Source of the DNA: Trichosporon coremiiforme
Taxonomy: Eukaryota; Basidiomycota; Tremellomycetes; Trichosporonales; Trichosporonaceae
Length of the DNA stretch: 64,000 nt
Reading direction: 5' to 3'
NCBI GenBank assembly: GCA_039545355.1
Contig: BCJJ01000005.1
Coordinates: 1,363,008-1,427,007, forward strand
Part shown: piece after piece, positions 1-11,855 of the stretch
Numbering within the stretch: the stretch's first letter is position 1
Layout of the letters: every line of letters begins with the position of its first letter
Notes under the pieces: model-generated
What the model was told of the DNA's origin: nothing
Databases searched by the model: none
What the model saw: the letters and a program-made list of their open reading frames with translations, nothing else
Program-made: the position numbers and the translations under genes

Positions 1-343
1 AGGGTCTAGTGTGTAGCGATAAGAGAGAGAATGTGATGAAGCGAAAGGTGGTGGCGCGTTCAGAGTGGTGTGTTGCCGGATGCGGGCATAGGATTTGTTG
101 ACAGAAATAACGGTACCATCATGAGCCGAAATGAGGACAAGGGGGACAAGGCGTCAACGGCCGAATCGCCGGTGGCCAGGTACGTCATCGCCGCTACAGT
201 GTTACAGTGCTTCCGGCTCGGTCGATGGCTGATCGGACCGCTTAGTACCCCTGGCTCTTGCCTTCACTCCATCCATACTACTCGTTTGCGCTACACTTGC
301 TATCACCACAACGCAACGCCCTACGGCACACCCCACACTCACC

Positions 344-3300
344 ATGCACGCGCTCGAAGCGCAGGATGCGCTCCATGCGCCGGCACCGGCAACCTCGGAA
401 GCGGACGTGCACGACTATGCCAAGGGCAAGCCCGGGTACTGCGCCATGCGCGGCAACTGCGGTCGCGCCACCATGTTCGGCGCCGAACTGCCCTGTCCCG
501 ATGATGGCAAGGCTGATAAGGTGAGTAGTCGCGCCGAGAGCAGCGAGGCTGTCTGCCTGTGGACCTCGCCGAGTGTTCGCCGCGGCTCGAGGGCAGCCGG
601 AGTTGGCCGAGCGGCAAACCCCAGACACTCCGGATCGACCCCCAGACTCTATGGAACAATACTGACCCCAGATCTCCCCCGACATCGAGAAGTTGCTGAA
701 GCAAGTGTGTGGCCCGTCGTACGAGGTGCCGTCTCACGTGTGCTGCACCGTCGACCAGGTGCAGGCGCTCGGCGACCAGCTCTCGCAGGCTGCACCGCTG
801 ATCGCCTCTTGTCCGGCCTGTATCAACAACTTCCGCTCGTTCTACTGCGACTTTACATGTTCGCCAGACCAGGCGCAGTTTCTCAAGATCACTCGGACGC
901 AGAAGACGACCGAGGGTAAGGATGCTGTGAAGAGCGTCGACTACGGCGTCAGCACCGGCTTCGCCGAGGGCTTCTTCGACAGCTGCAAGAGCGTGCAGTT
1001 TGGCGCGACGAATGGGTTCGCGATGGACCTCATCGGCGGCGGGGCCAGGAACGCGAGCGGGTTCCTCAAGTACATGGGCGACGAACGGCCGGGACTCGGA
1101 AGCCCGTTCCAGATCGACTTTCCCTTCGACGCGGGCGAGTATGCCCGCCAACCATTGAACTGCGCCGATGTCCAGGACCCGAACGCGCACTGCGCCTGCG
1201 TCGACTGTCCCGACGTGTGTCCTGCGCTGCCCGCTCCACCGAGTCATGGACAGTGCACCGTTGGCGCCGTGTCGTGTCTGACCTTTTCGCTGCTCATCAT
1301 CTACTCCGTCTTACTCCTCGCGGGGATCGTGTGGCTCGCGGCGCGCTCCTTCTGGTCCCGGCGCAAGGCGAGCTACGAGCGTGTCTCGCTGGACTCCCCG
1401 CTCTCGCCTACCATCTCGGGACTCGACGGCCTCGTCGGCCGCGGCGACGACTCCGAGTCTGGCCCTTCCGGGTCCGTGCACTTCCGGCTCGGCCGTGGCG
1501 CCTCCCTCTTAGACCCGATGGAGCACATGCAGCCGAAGCAGAACGCGATCAACGCGACGCTGCGTCGGTTCTTCTACCGCCTCGGTCTCGTGTGTGCTAA
1601 GCGCCCTGTTACCACCTTTGCCATCTGGGCCCTCATCATCGCGGCGTTGAATGTCGGCTGGAAGGACTTTTCCGTCGAGACAGACCCCGTCCGTCTGTGG
1701 GTCTCGCCGTCGAGTGAGGCAGCGCAGCAGAAGGAGTTCTTCGACAAGGAGTTTGGCCCCTTCTTCCGCTCCGAGCAACTGTTCGTGTCCCACAAGGACG
1801 GCTCGACCGTCATGGACAGGGACACGATCCAGTGGTGGCTCGACACGGAGGACCAGATCAACAAGCTGAACTACCAGGGCAGTACGCTGGAGAAGGTGTG
1901 CTTCGCGCCCGGCGGCGACGCATGCGTTGTGCAGTCGATCTCCGCCTGGACGGGGTACGAGCTCGGTGACGACTGGGCGAAGCGTATCGACCGGTGTGCA
2001 AAGCATCCCGCCGAGTGCCTGCCCGACTTTGGCCAGCCGCTGGACCCGAAGCTGGTGCTCGGTGGCGCGGAGGGGAACTGGCTGAACGCGTCCGCGCTCG
2101 TGATCACATACGTCGTGAACAACTACGAGGAGGGGGACAAGCGCCTGTCAACTGCCGAGAAGTGGGAGCGCGGCCTCGAGTCCTTCATCGGCAAGCTGCA
2201 CGTGCCCGAGGGCATTAAGCTGTCCTACTCGACCGGCGTGTCGCTCGAGGAGCAGCTGAACAAGAGCACGAACACGGACGTCCGCATCGTCGTGCTGTCC
2301 TACCTCGCCATGTTCCTGTATGTGTCTCTGACGCTTGGCCGCGGCATCCCGCCGTCCGTCATCGACTCTTTGATTGCGCACGTGGTGCACCGCGTCCAGA
2401 ACGCCGCGCACAAGGTGGGACTGCCAGTCGAAGCTCCCAATCCCGCAACGCTCCCCGAATTTTCGCTCTGGAGCATTCCCGCCGCGATCCTGATCAACTC
2501 AAAGTTCTCCCTGGGGCTGTTCGGTATCGCCATTGTTCTGATCTCCGTTGCGAGCAGCGTCGGGCTCTTCTCCTTGCTCGGCATCAAGGTCACGCTCATC
2601 ATTGCCGAAGTCATACCCTTCTTGGTTCTCGCCGTCGGCGTCGACAACGTCTTCATCCTCGTGCACGAGCTGGACCGGCAGAACATTCTCCACGCCCCAC
2701 CAGTAGACTTCAGCGACGACGACGACGCTCTCAGTGAACGCACCTCCCTCCCCGCCGAGGAGAGGGCTGCCCGCGCCGTCGCCAAGATGGGCCCCTCGAT
2801 CCTGCTCAGCAGCACGACCGAAGTCGTTGCGTTCGCGCTGGGCACTTTGGTGCCTATGCCCGCCGTGAGGAACTTTGCAATCTATGCTGCCGGCTCTGTT
2901 CTACTCGCGGCGCTGATGCAGGTGACCGTGTTCGTGAGCGCGATGACTTTGGACCTGAAGCGCGCCGAGGCGATGCGGATGGACGTCGTGCCTTGTGTGC
3001 GTATCCGCCCTCCCGTGGGGCTGTACGACGACGCGCCGGCGGCAGAGGACATTGTGACGCGCTTCGTGCGCGTCATCTACGCCCCGACGCTGCTGAAGAA
3101 GCACGTCAAGTTCCTCGTGATCGCCTTCTTTGGTGGTGTCTTCGTCGCCAGTGTCATCGGCATCCAGCACGTGAATCTTGGGCTCGACCAGCGCCTCGCC
3201 CTGCCCGCCGACTCGTACCTCGTACCGTACTTCAACGACGTGGACCGGTTCCTCGACGTCGGGCCGCCGGTCTACTTTGTCGTGACGGACGACAACGTGG

Positions 3301-4484
3301 CGGAACGTTCGGGACAGCAGGAGCTCTGCGGCCGCTTCACGACGTGCCAGGAGCTGTCTGTCGTGAACACGCTCGAGGCGGAGCGGAAACGCCCCGCGAC
3401 GTCGTATCTCGCTGCTCCTCCCGCGTCCTGGATCGATGACTTCTTGCAGTGGACCAACCCCGCCTTTGACAGTTGCTGCAGGGTCAGGAAGAATGACCCG
3501 AGCACCTTCTGCAGACCGCGTGACAGCGACCGCATGTGCCAGCCCTGCTTCGAGGGGCACGAGTGGGACAGTACGATGGCCGGTCTCCCCGTTGGCACCG
3601 AGGTCGACCGATACTTGCGCCAGTGGCTTGCCTCGCCGGCAGACGACAACTGTCCCTTGGGCGGGAAGCAGGCGTACAGCAGTGCGCTGGCTCTGACAAA
3701 CCACACCGAGTATCCCGTGTACACGTCGCACTTCCGCACGTTCCACACACCGCTGAGGACACAGAAGGACTTCATCGGCGCTCTCGCGTCCGCGCGCCGG
3801 ATCACCTCGGACCTGGCATCGCGTGGAGTGAAGGTCTTCGCGTACAGCCTGTTCTACGTCTTCTTCGACCAGTACGCGTACATCGTCCCGATGACGTTTG
3901 AAGTGCTGAGTATCTGCCTGTTCGCGATTCTCTGCGTCTCTTCCGTCCTGCTTGGATCCTGGCGCACGGGCGCCACCGTGACATTCTCCTGTGCCCTGAC
4001 AGTCGTCACAGTGATGGGCGCGATGGGTTTCTGGGGCATCAGTCTCAACGCCATCTCGCTCGTCAACCTGGTCATCTCATTGGGAATCGCAGTCGAGTTC
4101 AACTCACACCTCGCGCGCGCCTTCATGGGAAGTGGCGGGTACGACCGGTCGCCGAGCAACAAGGAGCGTGACGAGCGGGTGTGGGCTGCGCTGTCCGACG
4201 TCGGCGCGTCCATTCTCTGCGGCATCACAATCACGAAGTTGAACGGCATAGCCATTCTCGCATTCACGACGAGCAAGATCCTCGAAGTGTATTACTTCCG
4301 CATGTGGCTCGTGCTCATTGTTGCTGGCGCCGCTCACGGGTTGGTCTTGTTGCCCGTGCTCCTCAGTTGGACAGGGGGACAGGGATTCGCCATCGAGGAC
4401 ACGGACGAGGAGTGGGTCACGAGCCAGATGCAGCGGCCGGGCGAGTATGAGTATGCCCCGTTTGCGGACGATGAGGACGATTAG
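344..4484 (+). CDS. NCR1: NPC1-type sterol transporter (Niemann-Pick C1 / Ncr1)
   Basis: Two exons, 344-520 and 672-4484 (1329 residues), with a phase-0 intron carrying GTGAGT and CCCCAG ends. The product is a lysosome/vacuole membrane protein of the NPC1 family, which moves sterol out of the vacuolar lumen. The Cys-rich N-terminal sterol-binding domain is recognisable (GYCAMRGNCG near residue 33, then CCTVDQ, CPACINNF and CDFTC). A first membrane helix follows near residues 262-287. The sterol-sensing domain starts near residue 670, with PFLVLAVGVDNVFILVHE as its signature. A second Cys-rich lumenal loop precedes the last membrane bundle (about 1135-1295), and the tail is acidic (DDEDD). Length matches the family (about 1170-1330). 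The chosen ATG sits in a good CACC context but gives no signal peptide; an upstream exon that would supply one is discussed in the findings. Identity is certain; only the start is in doubt. Confidence 0.95.
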
Positions 4485-4968
4485 CGGTGGGAGAGGCATG
4501 GCCGGGGTCGTGCCCGGGGTCGTGGCCAGGGTCGTGGTCTCTCTTCTCTCGGACGCAACGAGCCAAGGAGAGGGATGGAAGATGAGTAGAAAGACAAGAA
4601 CATCTAGACATCTGTTCAGTGAATGCAACCAAGAATGTGTACCGAGACGTCGAGTCGACTGTTGCAGCAGCTGCATAAGTTACGACAGAATACGTGAGCG
4701 TCGGATGCGAGATGAGCGCGGGATACCTGCAAACGAGACGGCTTCAGCCCCGAGCTCGACAGACGCAGTAAGCGTGAAATGAGAGCGCGCCAGTCATATG
4801 CATACAAAGATCCCAGATCTCTCCTACCTTCCTCTCTGCCCCTTTCCCGTCGCTCTAAATGTTCCTCTGATCTCCTTGCATGTCTTCAATGCTCCCATCA
4901 CTAGCCTCAAGGACACCAGGCTCGCGGCCCAGCGTCCCCTTCCCGAGAGAACTTGGTGGCACGCATGA
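4485..4968. other. Convergent intergenic region between NCR1 and the vWA gene
   Basis: This is the shared 3' flank of two genes that converge. It holds three imperfect 12-bp direct repeats of ggggtcgtg[g/c]cc at about 4502-4537, immediately after the NCR1 stop. No gene is visible. Confidence 0.6.
4502..4537. repeat. 12-bp tandem repeat, 3 copies
   Basis: Three imperfect copies of ccggggtcgtgc lie just downstream of the NCR1 stop codon. Confidence 0.7.
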
Positions 4969-7900
4969 CTAGGCCATGGCGTCGACGCCGCGATGAATCC
5001 CGCCCAGAAGCACCTTGGCCGCGAGTTCGGGTCCAATCTGGCCAGCGTCGGGGCGATATCGCACCGTGTCCACCATATCTCTGACTGGATGCACTGAGGC
5101 GAGAGCGTCGAGTTCCTGGAGTGCTTTGCGGGCCTCTTTGTCAGCTCTACTTACAGCCTCTCGCGACCTCGCACTCACGTCGTTGTCATCACCAATCTGG
5201 ACAAACTGCACGCCGACCTGGTCGCCGGGGATTCCGGCGCGATCGAGTCTCTTCCCTGCGCTGACGAGGACGGCCTCGGCGTCTTCTGGTCCGGCACTGG
5301 ACAGTAACTCATGCCTCAAGTCCGCGATACCCCGGGCGTGTCGGGCGCGCGCGAGGACTGGTTTCGCGAAGCCTGATGTCAGCTCTCAGACTTCTCTGCC
5401 GCCTCCCCTCTTTCTCCTTCCAACTCCAATCCCTCTCTGTATATGGGAGGAGGAGAATGGGGATATGAAGACGGCGCCGACTCACCTCCATCAGTCACCA
5501 CGACCAGGTTAAGCTTGCGCACCCCGCCCTCCCTCTCCAGTCTGTCAATGTACTCGGTCAAAACCCCCTCCAGCCTTTCTCCCATCGTCCTGCCCTCTCT
5601 GGGCACGAGGCCCGCAAACAATTCCTCAACATCGATCCTCTCTTTCAGCGCCTTCCCGATCCGCTTCGAGTTGAGGAAGTACACGTCCAGACCCTCGGGT
5701 GCCATCTCGACCAAGTTGCAGAGCAAGTGCGACGCGGCTTCCCAGTTTTCGTCCCTTAGCGCGCCCGAATCGTCGACGAGGAAGACTGTGTCGTACGCCC
5801 TGAGGAGCTCGAGGGCGCCGGCGGCAGCGGCGGCGGCGGAGTGGTTCTCGACTGGCGGTTGCGACAAGGGTTGCGTAGAGGAGTATGAGTGCGAGGACGT
5901 ATGGCTGACATTCGAGCGGGGAGGGACAGGCGGCGGGGGGCCCTGTGGCAGGCTCTCGGCTGAGCGCGACTGAGGAATCGGCGGGAGATTGCGTGCCGGC
6001 GAGATCTCCGAGTTGGGTCTCGGGCTCGGCGGCACGCCACTGGGTACGGCGACAGGGAACGGGAACCCGCTCGGCGAGTGGCTCCCCGTACTCGGCGTCA
6101 GCCCCGCCACTGTCGCGCCGGCGGAAGAGAGACTAGGCGCAATACCCGACCGCGGCGACGTGTTGATCGTGAGCCCGTGCGCGTCACCGCGCCAGTTGGG
6201 CGAGTACTGCGGGCTGGAGCCGCCAGAGTGGTCATACTCGGCCGATGAGGGGTTGAGGTACTGCGAGTGGTGGTCGTACTCGGTACGCGCGGTTTCGTTG
6301 GTATCCGATCTCGGCGGGGGCGGGGGAGGCGAGCGAGTCGGGCGAGGCGGACCCGCGACAGTGACGGCAGGAGGTTCCTGCTCCTCAGGCGCCAGGAAGG
6401 GGTTCTTACTCTTCATCCTCGGTTCCGGTTCCGCGTGGTGGATGTACGTCGGCTGCGTCGGCGTCGTGCCCAGCGAAGGGGCTGCGCTGTTCGTCGCGGT
6501 GGCCGTGCCGCCACTCAACCAGCTTCCATTCGAGGAACTCTGCGGACCGGCCACGGTCGCCTCGATACTCGCTCCTGAAGCGCCGGAGAAGCTCCCCCTG
6601 CTGCCGCCCGTACCACCTGTGCCCTGCGGGGCCAGCGTCGGTCGGATCGGCTGGATATCGGGCGCGTTGAAGTCGATGGAAGCCAGCATGTCCATCAGAC
6701 TCTCGTTCGCTGGCTCCTGGACCGGCGTCAGGGGACTCGGCGTCGGGTTCGGCAGAGGCTTGTTCGTGTTGAAACTTCCTGTGCGGCGGACGGTGGCACC
6801 GGAGGAGACACTGGACACGCTCGGAGCGTGCAGTGATGAGCGCTTCGAGCTCCTTCCGGAGCGCGGCTCGCGCTCCCCCTCCTCGCTCGTGCTCCGGCTG
6901 CGCTCGTAACGATCCCGCGTGCTGCTCTCAGCGGGCGCTTCGCCCGGATACGCGAGCGCACGCCGCAGCGCGTCCTCCTCCGCCTGCGCCAGCGATGCCT
7001 GCACTGCAGCCTCGTACTCGAGCCGCTCCTTCTCGGCCTGTCTCGATGCGCGCATGGCTTCTTCCATCTGGCTCTCTTCCACTGCCCTCCTCTCCTCCTC
7101 GTTCATGTTCGACGTGTCGACGGGCGGTGCATCGGCGGCCGGGGTCGGGTTGCTCGGCGCAATCGAGGGCGAGCTGACGGCGTTCGGGCCGTTGGACGTC
7201 GCGTTGCCGGCCCTCGCGGCCGGCGAGCCGGGAAACTCGCTCGGTCTCGGCCGATCCCCGCTCGTGCGTCTTGAACTCGTGCTCAACGAAGTTTGCGCCG
7301 TGACCATGCTCGCGGTCGTACTGTTTGCACGGCGGTGGGACGGTTCCGGTGAGAAGTCAGCGCCTTGCTGTTCCGCCGCCGCGGCCAGGGATTCTTGCAG
7401 CGCTCTCGTTGCTTCAGGCTCCGGGTCCTCGGCAGAGTACGGCGGCGGCGGCGCCTCGTCGTCCTCCGTCTGTTGTCGAACTGGCTGCCGGTTCACGGGC
7501 GGACGCCGGTCCATCGCCGCCATCTGCGTCACGCTCGGCATGCCGCCCGGCATGCTTGGACCGCCGGGGCCTCCCGCCGTGCCGGCGATAGCACTGACGG
7601 GGCGCTGTGGCCGGGCTCCTGTTCCGGCTGAGCTTGTCCTGCTTGGCCCAGCGTCGGACGGGGCGCGCCGCCGCCTGATGATGCGTGAGGCTGGAAGGCG
7701 GTGCCAGTCGCGTGCGTCAATGAAGACGCTGGCAAAGTTCATCGGTATCTGAGAGTGTCAGCGTGCATTCTCCACAAGACATCGTCTCCGCGATCCTCCA
7801 TGGTCAGGAGAGAGACAGCTGGAGCACAGTGTGCAGGACACGATAAGGCTCACCCTAGCCTCGAGGAGCTCCATCTTGGACCCAATGTACGACGGCACCT

Positions 7901-8105
7901 GTCCTCGCGCCTTCTTGCTGCGGATGTATCCATCAACGATGGCGAAGGCGTACGCCTTGTCCCTCTGCGCGCGCGTTGTCGCGAGGCCGATGAGGACCTC
8001 CTCGGCGCGGTGGATGTAGGGCACGGCAGGGAGCTGGCCGCCATTGTACTTGGCGGGACCGGGCTGTGAGCGCTCCATGGTGCCGAGGAAGGCAAGGTCC
8101 TGCAT
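4969..8105 (-). CDS. Large protein with N-terminal module, PPxY, UIM-like motifs and C-terminal vWA domain
   Basis: Three exons on the minus strand, 8105-7854, 7748-5486 and 5372-4969 (972 residues), joined by GTGAGC and GTGAGT donors and CTCTCAG and gctgacatcag acceptors. Residues about 55-98 form a module shared with the next gene (AYAFAIVDGYIRSKK ... KMELLEAR, then FASVFIDARD). A PPPPY motif near residue 186 fits a WW-domain/NEDD4-type ligase contact. Three segments resemble ubiquitin-interacting motifs (AxxxS core after acidic residues): ALQESLAA near 200, AMRASRQA near 317 and AVQASLAQ near 333. A long Ser/Pro-rich linker follows. Residues about 735-960 look like a von Willebrand A fold (TVFLVDDSGAL, VVVTDGG, VQFVQIGDD); the MIDAS DxSxS is imperfect (Ala at the last position). 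Domains are seen in the sequence. A role as a ubiquitin-linked adaptor is inference. Confidence 0.8.
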
Positions 8106-8787
8106 GCACTAGCGACGAGGTGTCGGGGTCGACGGGCGGACGGGGGTCGCTTTGTGGTTGGGAGTTGGGATGATAGATGCGAGTGTTATTGATGTGGTTT
8201 GAGTATGGAGTGGGAGATGAGACAACGATAGTGAGACGAAAGACGTCATTCACACACGCAGGCGAGCATCGCTACTACTACTACTGAGCATCGCTTTCGT
8301 CGCCGCTCACTCTAAGGAGAAGACCGCATGGCCTCTAATTGGCTGATTAGGATCTCTTCCTAATGCCACTCCTGGCAACAAAATATATACCGTACATTTA
8401 CACTTCCTCTCTGCTCTATCTGCTCTGTACACTACTACAACGCATCTATAAATGGACAAGGGCTGGCGCAGGTCCAGCCGTACGCATCAGTTCTTTTTTT
8501 TTCTCTCTGCTTCTTCAATGAGCAGTCATTCGTGTGTTGTTGTGTGTCGGTCTGTGGCCAGTCTATGCTTGAGAGAGTGCGATACGAGGTCACGTTAAAT
8601 CGAAAATTCCTTATTACCCTTTTCAGATAATGTTCCAGCGATTAAGCCCTGATGTCCGAGCTTAAGCCTTGGCCGCCGCTGCGGGGCTCGTGGGTAGTGG
8701 CAGGCAACTGTGCGAGTGCACATCGAGCATGCGACGAGGGTGCGACGCTGTTGACGACGCCGGTGGACTCGCTGGAACGAGGGTCGC
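8106..8787. other. Intergenic region upstream of the vWA gene
   Basis: This separates two minus-strand genes. It is more AT-rich than its surroundings and has a (CTA)n run near 8270-8285. An ATTGG (CCAAT on the minus strand) at 8338-8342 lies about 235 bp upstream of the vWA gene start and could be promoter-related. No gene is seen. Confidence 0.4.
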
Positions 8788-10207
8788 TCAATGATGATGA
8801 TCCCCAGAGACCGAACTCTGCGCGCTCGCGTTTGTCAGAGTGCTCGCAGTCGTCATAGTCGACGAGACGCTGTGGCCGCGCCCGCGCACCTGGACGTCGA
8901 TCCGCGTGCTCTCGGCGCCGCACGTGCACACGCACCCACACTGCCGAATGACGGGGTAGGGCGGAGGCGGGGGCGGTCGCAGCTTCTTCAGTACGCGCGA
9001 ACGGCCCAGCCCGAGCTCCTCGCGCGCGCTCTCGAACTCGTCGGCGAAGTGCGGCATCTGGCGTCAGCCCGTGTCTGATCATTGCGTCCGATCCTTCGTT
9101 CCACGTCTTCCACACCCGCCCATGACCATGACCGTCTGCTCGCCCGAGCACCGCTTGGTTGTATGCTCCCACTGGGACAGCAGGAACAGGCACGCATCTC
9201 TCATAGCCGACCAAAACCCGACCCCTCGAGCCAAGGCTTGATCAGGACCCGACCGGATGAAAAAGTGGAGGTCCATACGGCCCCTGGTCGGCACCTCGGC
9301 TTCTCGGATTTATTGGGGCACCGCCGAGAGACCCTCTCCTTGGTACCCAAGGCATGCTTAAGCTTGCAGATGCGTTTCGCTTGCGGCCAACGATAAAGTA
9401 GCGCCGTCTCGCTTAACGCACTCCTTGCTCTAAGCTCATGTCTGCGACGCCGATGCAAACTTGACGGGCGCCCGAAAAAAGCACGGACCACAGACGACGG
9501 GGTGGGTGGGCGGTGGAGGAAGACAAGCGGAGGAGGCCGACTCACCTTGCGCTCAAGAGACTCGAGCTTGTACTCGACCTGGTGCCGTGTGCGGTTGCCG
9601 AGCTTCTTGCGCGTGTACGTCGTGATGACGGCGTGCGCGTACCCAGGCTCGACGAGGGCGCGAGGCGTGCCCAGTGCGCGGGTCACTTGGCTCGAGCGTG
9701 TCACAGGGCCGAGGTTCTGCCATGCCAAGCGCAGCGCAGCGACAGCGACGGCAGGTGAGAGTAGAGAGAGGGACCGCAGTGCATGCCAAGCGTAACGCAG
9801 GACACGAGGCGGAAGGCGAGTTCAGGCGAGAAGGGTGTGAGGCATGGCCGAAAGGGACGTGAAGGTGCGTGGGGAAGGCGCGGCCGAGGTGAGGTGAGGG
9901 TGAGAACAGGGGATGCGGTGCACGGATCCCAGATCGATGTAGACAGCGGTGTGGGGGTCGGCGTCATGTTGGTGAGGGCGTAGCGAACACATTCGGCAGA
10001 GCAGAAGACGGACGGCATACGAAGAGGACATAGGGCGCAATGCAAGGAAGGAAGGAAAGAAGTCAGCATCTGTGTACCATCGCAAGAGAGTCCACTCACA
10101 ATGACGCCGGCGGGCTGCTGCTGCGCCTGTATCGCGCTCTCGAGCTCGAGCCGCTGCTGAGACAGCACGTCGACCTCGGGCGGGTAATACGGTGGCGGGG
10201 CAGTCAT
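8788..10207 (-). CDS. Small PPxY protein sharing a module with the adjacent vWA protein
   Basis: Model of three minus-strand exons, 10207-10100, 9716-9546 and 9057-8788 (182 residues), all phase 0, with GTGAGT donors and an acceptor gctgacgccag before the last exon. The introns (383 and 488 nt) are long for this window, so a missed exon is possible. The start is MTAPPPYYPPEV, which holds a PPxY motif at residues 4-8; a second PPPPPPY lies in the last exon, just before a CxCxC cluster (CGCVCTC). Residues about 60-110 match the module of the neighbouring vWA protein: GYAHAVITTYTRKK against AYAFAIVDGYIRSKK, YKLESLERK against SKMELLEAR, then FADEFESARE against FASVFIDARD. The intron falls at the same place and phase in both. 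The family is not recognised. A WW-domain-ligase adaptor role is inference. Confidence 0.6.
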
Positions 10208-11855
10208 GCTGCCGTGCGAGAGTCGGCGGAGGTGAAATGAGAGACCCGTCGTTGGTGGTTTGGGCGTGATTGCGGGAGATGAAGATAACACTGAGCTTGT
10301 GGAGATCAAGAGAGTCGCAAGTTCCCAAGATCGGGACTAAGCGGGTCAAGGAAGGCGGTTTGCGGTGAATTGCCAGACAATACGAGGCGAGGCAAGGTGG
10401 GGGTTGGGAGGCGTGAGGCGTTCGAAGATGTGGTGGGGGTGGTGTGGGCGTTCAAGAAGTCAAAAGGTGGAAGAAGCCGACTGTCCCGGCGGTGGTTCCT
10501 TCTTATCGTCCCCGCGCTATGATCTGCAACGAGCTAACGGAAGACGATATAAAGTGTCTAATGATAGCCTGTCAAGATCTCGTCGACCCACGTCGATACG
10601 TTGTCGGACGATGTGCACGATGCGAATGTCCGTCTCTGACAGATCGGTTCCGGTCTCTTGTCGGAAAGAGCCAAGCCCCGACAAGCCAAAAGGTGGGGAC
10701 GCTCGGAATGTTTACGCGAGACGCGGCCAACTTGACTCCGAGGAACCTTCCGAGTGTACCTTGTTTGCTTTTTCAGCGTTGTGGTCTGCGTAGCCTGCGG
10801 TGCTGTCTGTGGCCTGTGGCGAAAATACGAGTCGTTGCCGTGCGAGCGTTCGAGATGGAGAACAAAGCAGTGCTGAGAACGGACAGGCTGGAACAGCAGA
10901 TATCGGGAGACTTGGAGTCCGCTGGAGCTGACGGGATCTGTGTGACGCGGCTCGACCAATTTAACTCGGCTCATGACGTGCTGCTGCATTGAGCAGAACC
11001 GCAGAACTCGCATGTCGGCGAGCGGACACGGCCCGGTACGGCTCTCGTGCAGCTGTTGCGCCGCCGCGCTGTCGGAGTGAATAACCAACTGGCTGAGAGC
11101 ACACCGTTTTTTTCTTATCTGACATCCCATCAATTCTAATCTAGGTAACCTTTGCGTCATGGTCAGTCATAGTCATAGTCCGCAGTCTCTGCGCAACCCT
11201 CCCATGCTCCCATCACCGAGGTTACGGATAGGAGTGGCGCACCCATGCACCCACGTCGCCGCCTCGCCACCCTCCGAACATCTCTTTAGCAACAGGACTT
11301 GGCGCCGTGGGATCTCCGCACGTATCCACCGTCCCTGGGAGGTATGCCCGCGCGTCCGAACCCCCGGCCAGCAGAGCTCCTGCATTCCTTCGCGCCTCGG
11401 CCGACCTCTCGCTGCATCACTGGTCTGGAACGTGGCTGTGTGGAGCTGCCCAGCTTCTAGAATACGTGTTGATGCGTTGCATAATACTGGCAGTGGCTGC
11501 AAGGCTGCACGCGCTGCACTTTCTATCTGTATATGTCTACATAGGCTTGGCCGCTGGGCCGCGTGCCGCCGCGCCCCCCGCTCGCTTCGCTGGAGCAGAG
11601 GAGGCTGGTATCGCTCTATTATGATGTCGTCTAGGTTAGGGAGCGGGGACGATGCTTCGGTGATCGTTCGCTCCGGGGGGCGTAAGATACAGGCTCTATT
11701 GGCGGCGACAGCAGCGGCGCGAGCCGGGCGTGTCGCCCGCCTGCTTGCAGTGCGGGTATGTGTAGGCGTAGGTGACTGTTACAAAACTTGCGATTAATAT
11801 TCGTTGTAGGTGGAGAGTCGTCTATAGGTGAGGTGGTTGGGCGAGAAGCGGAAGA
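10208..11855. other. Gene-free stretch, 1.65 kb
   Basis: This lies between the small PPxY gene and the CPL1-like gene. Only short, codon-bias-free open frames occur on either strand, and no splice-supported exon chain, tRNA or repeat array was found. The first few hundred bases upstream of 10207 presumably hold the PPxY gene promoter. Confidence 0.5.

Noticed and set aside
339..1247. 302-codon minus-strand frame over NCR1
   Set aside because: Antisense shadow of a well-conserved coding exon in GC-rich DNA, with no domain.
5989..7752. Plus-strand frames of up to 306 codons over the vWA gene
   Set aside because: Antisense shadows; the vWA and shared module are on the minus strand.
9060..9545. 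Extra exon inside the long second intron of the small PPxY gene
   Set aside because: A frame exists, but no acceptor/donor pair keeps the phase, and direct joining already aligns with the neighbouring protein across the junction.
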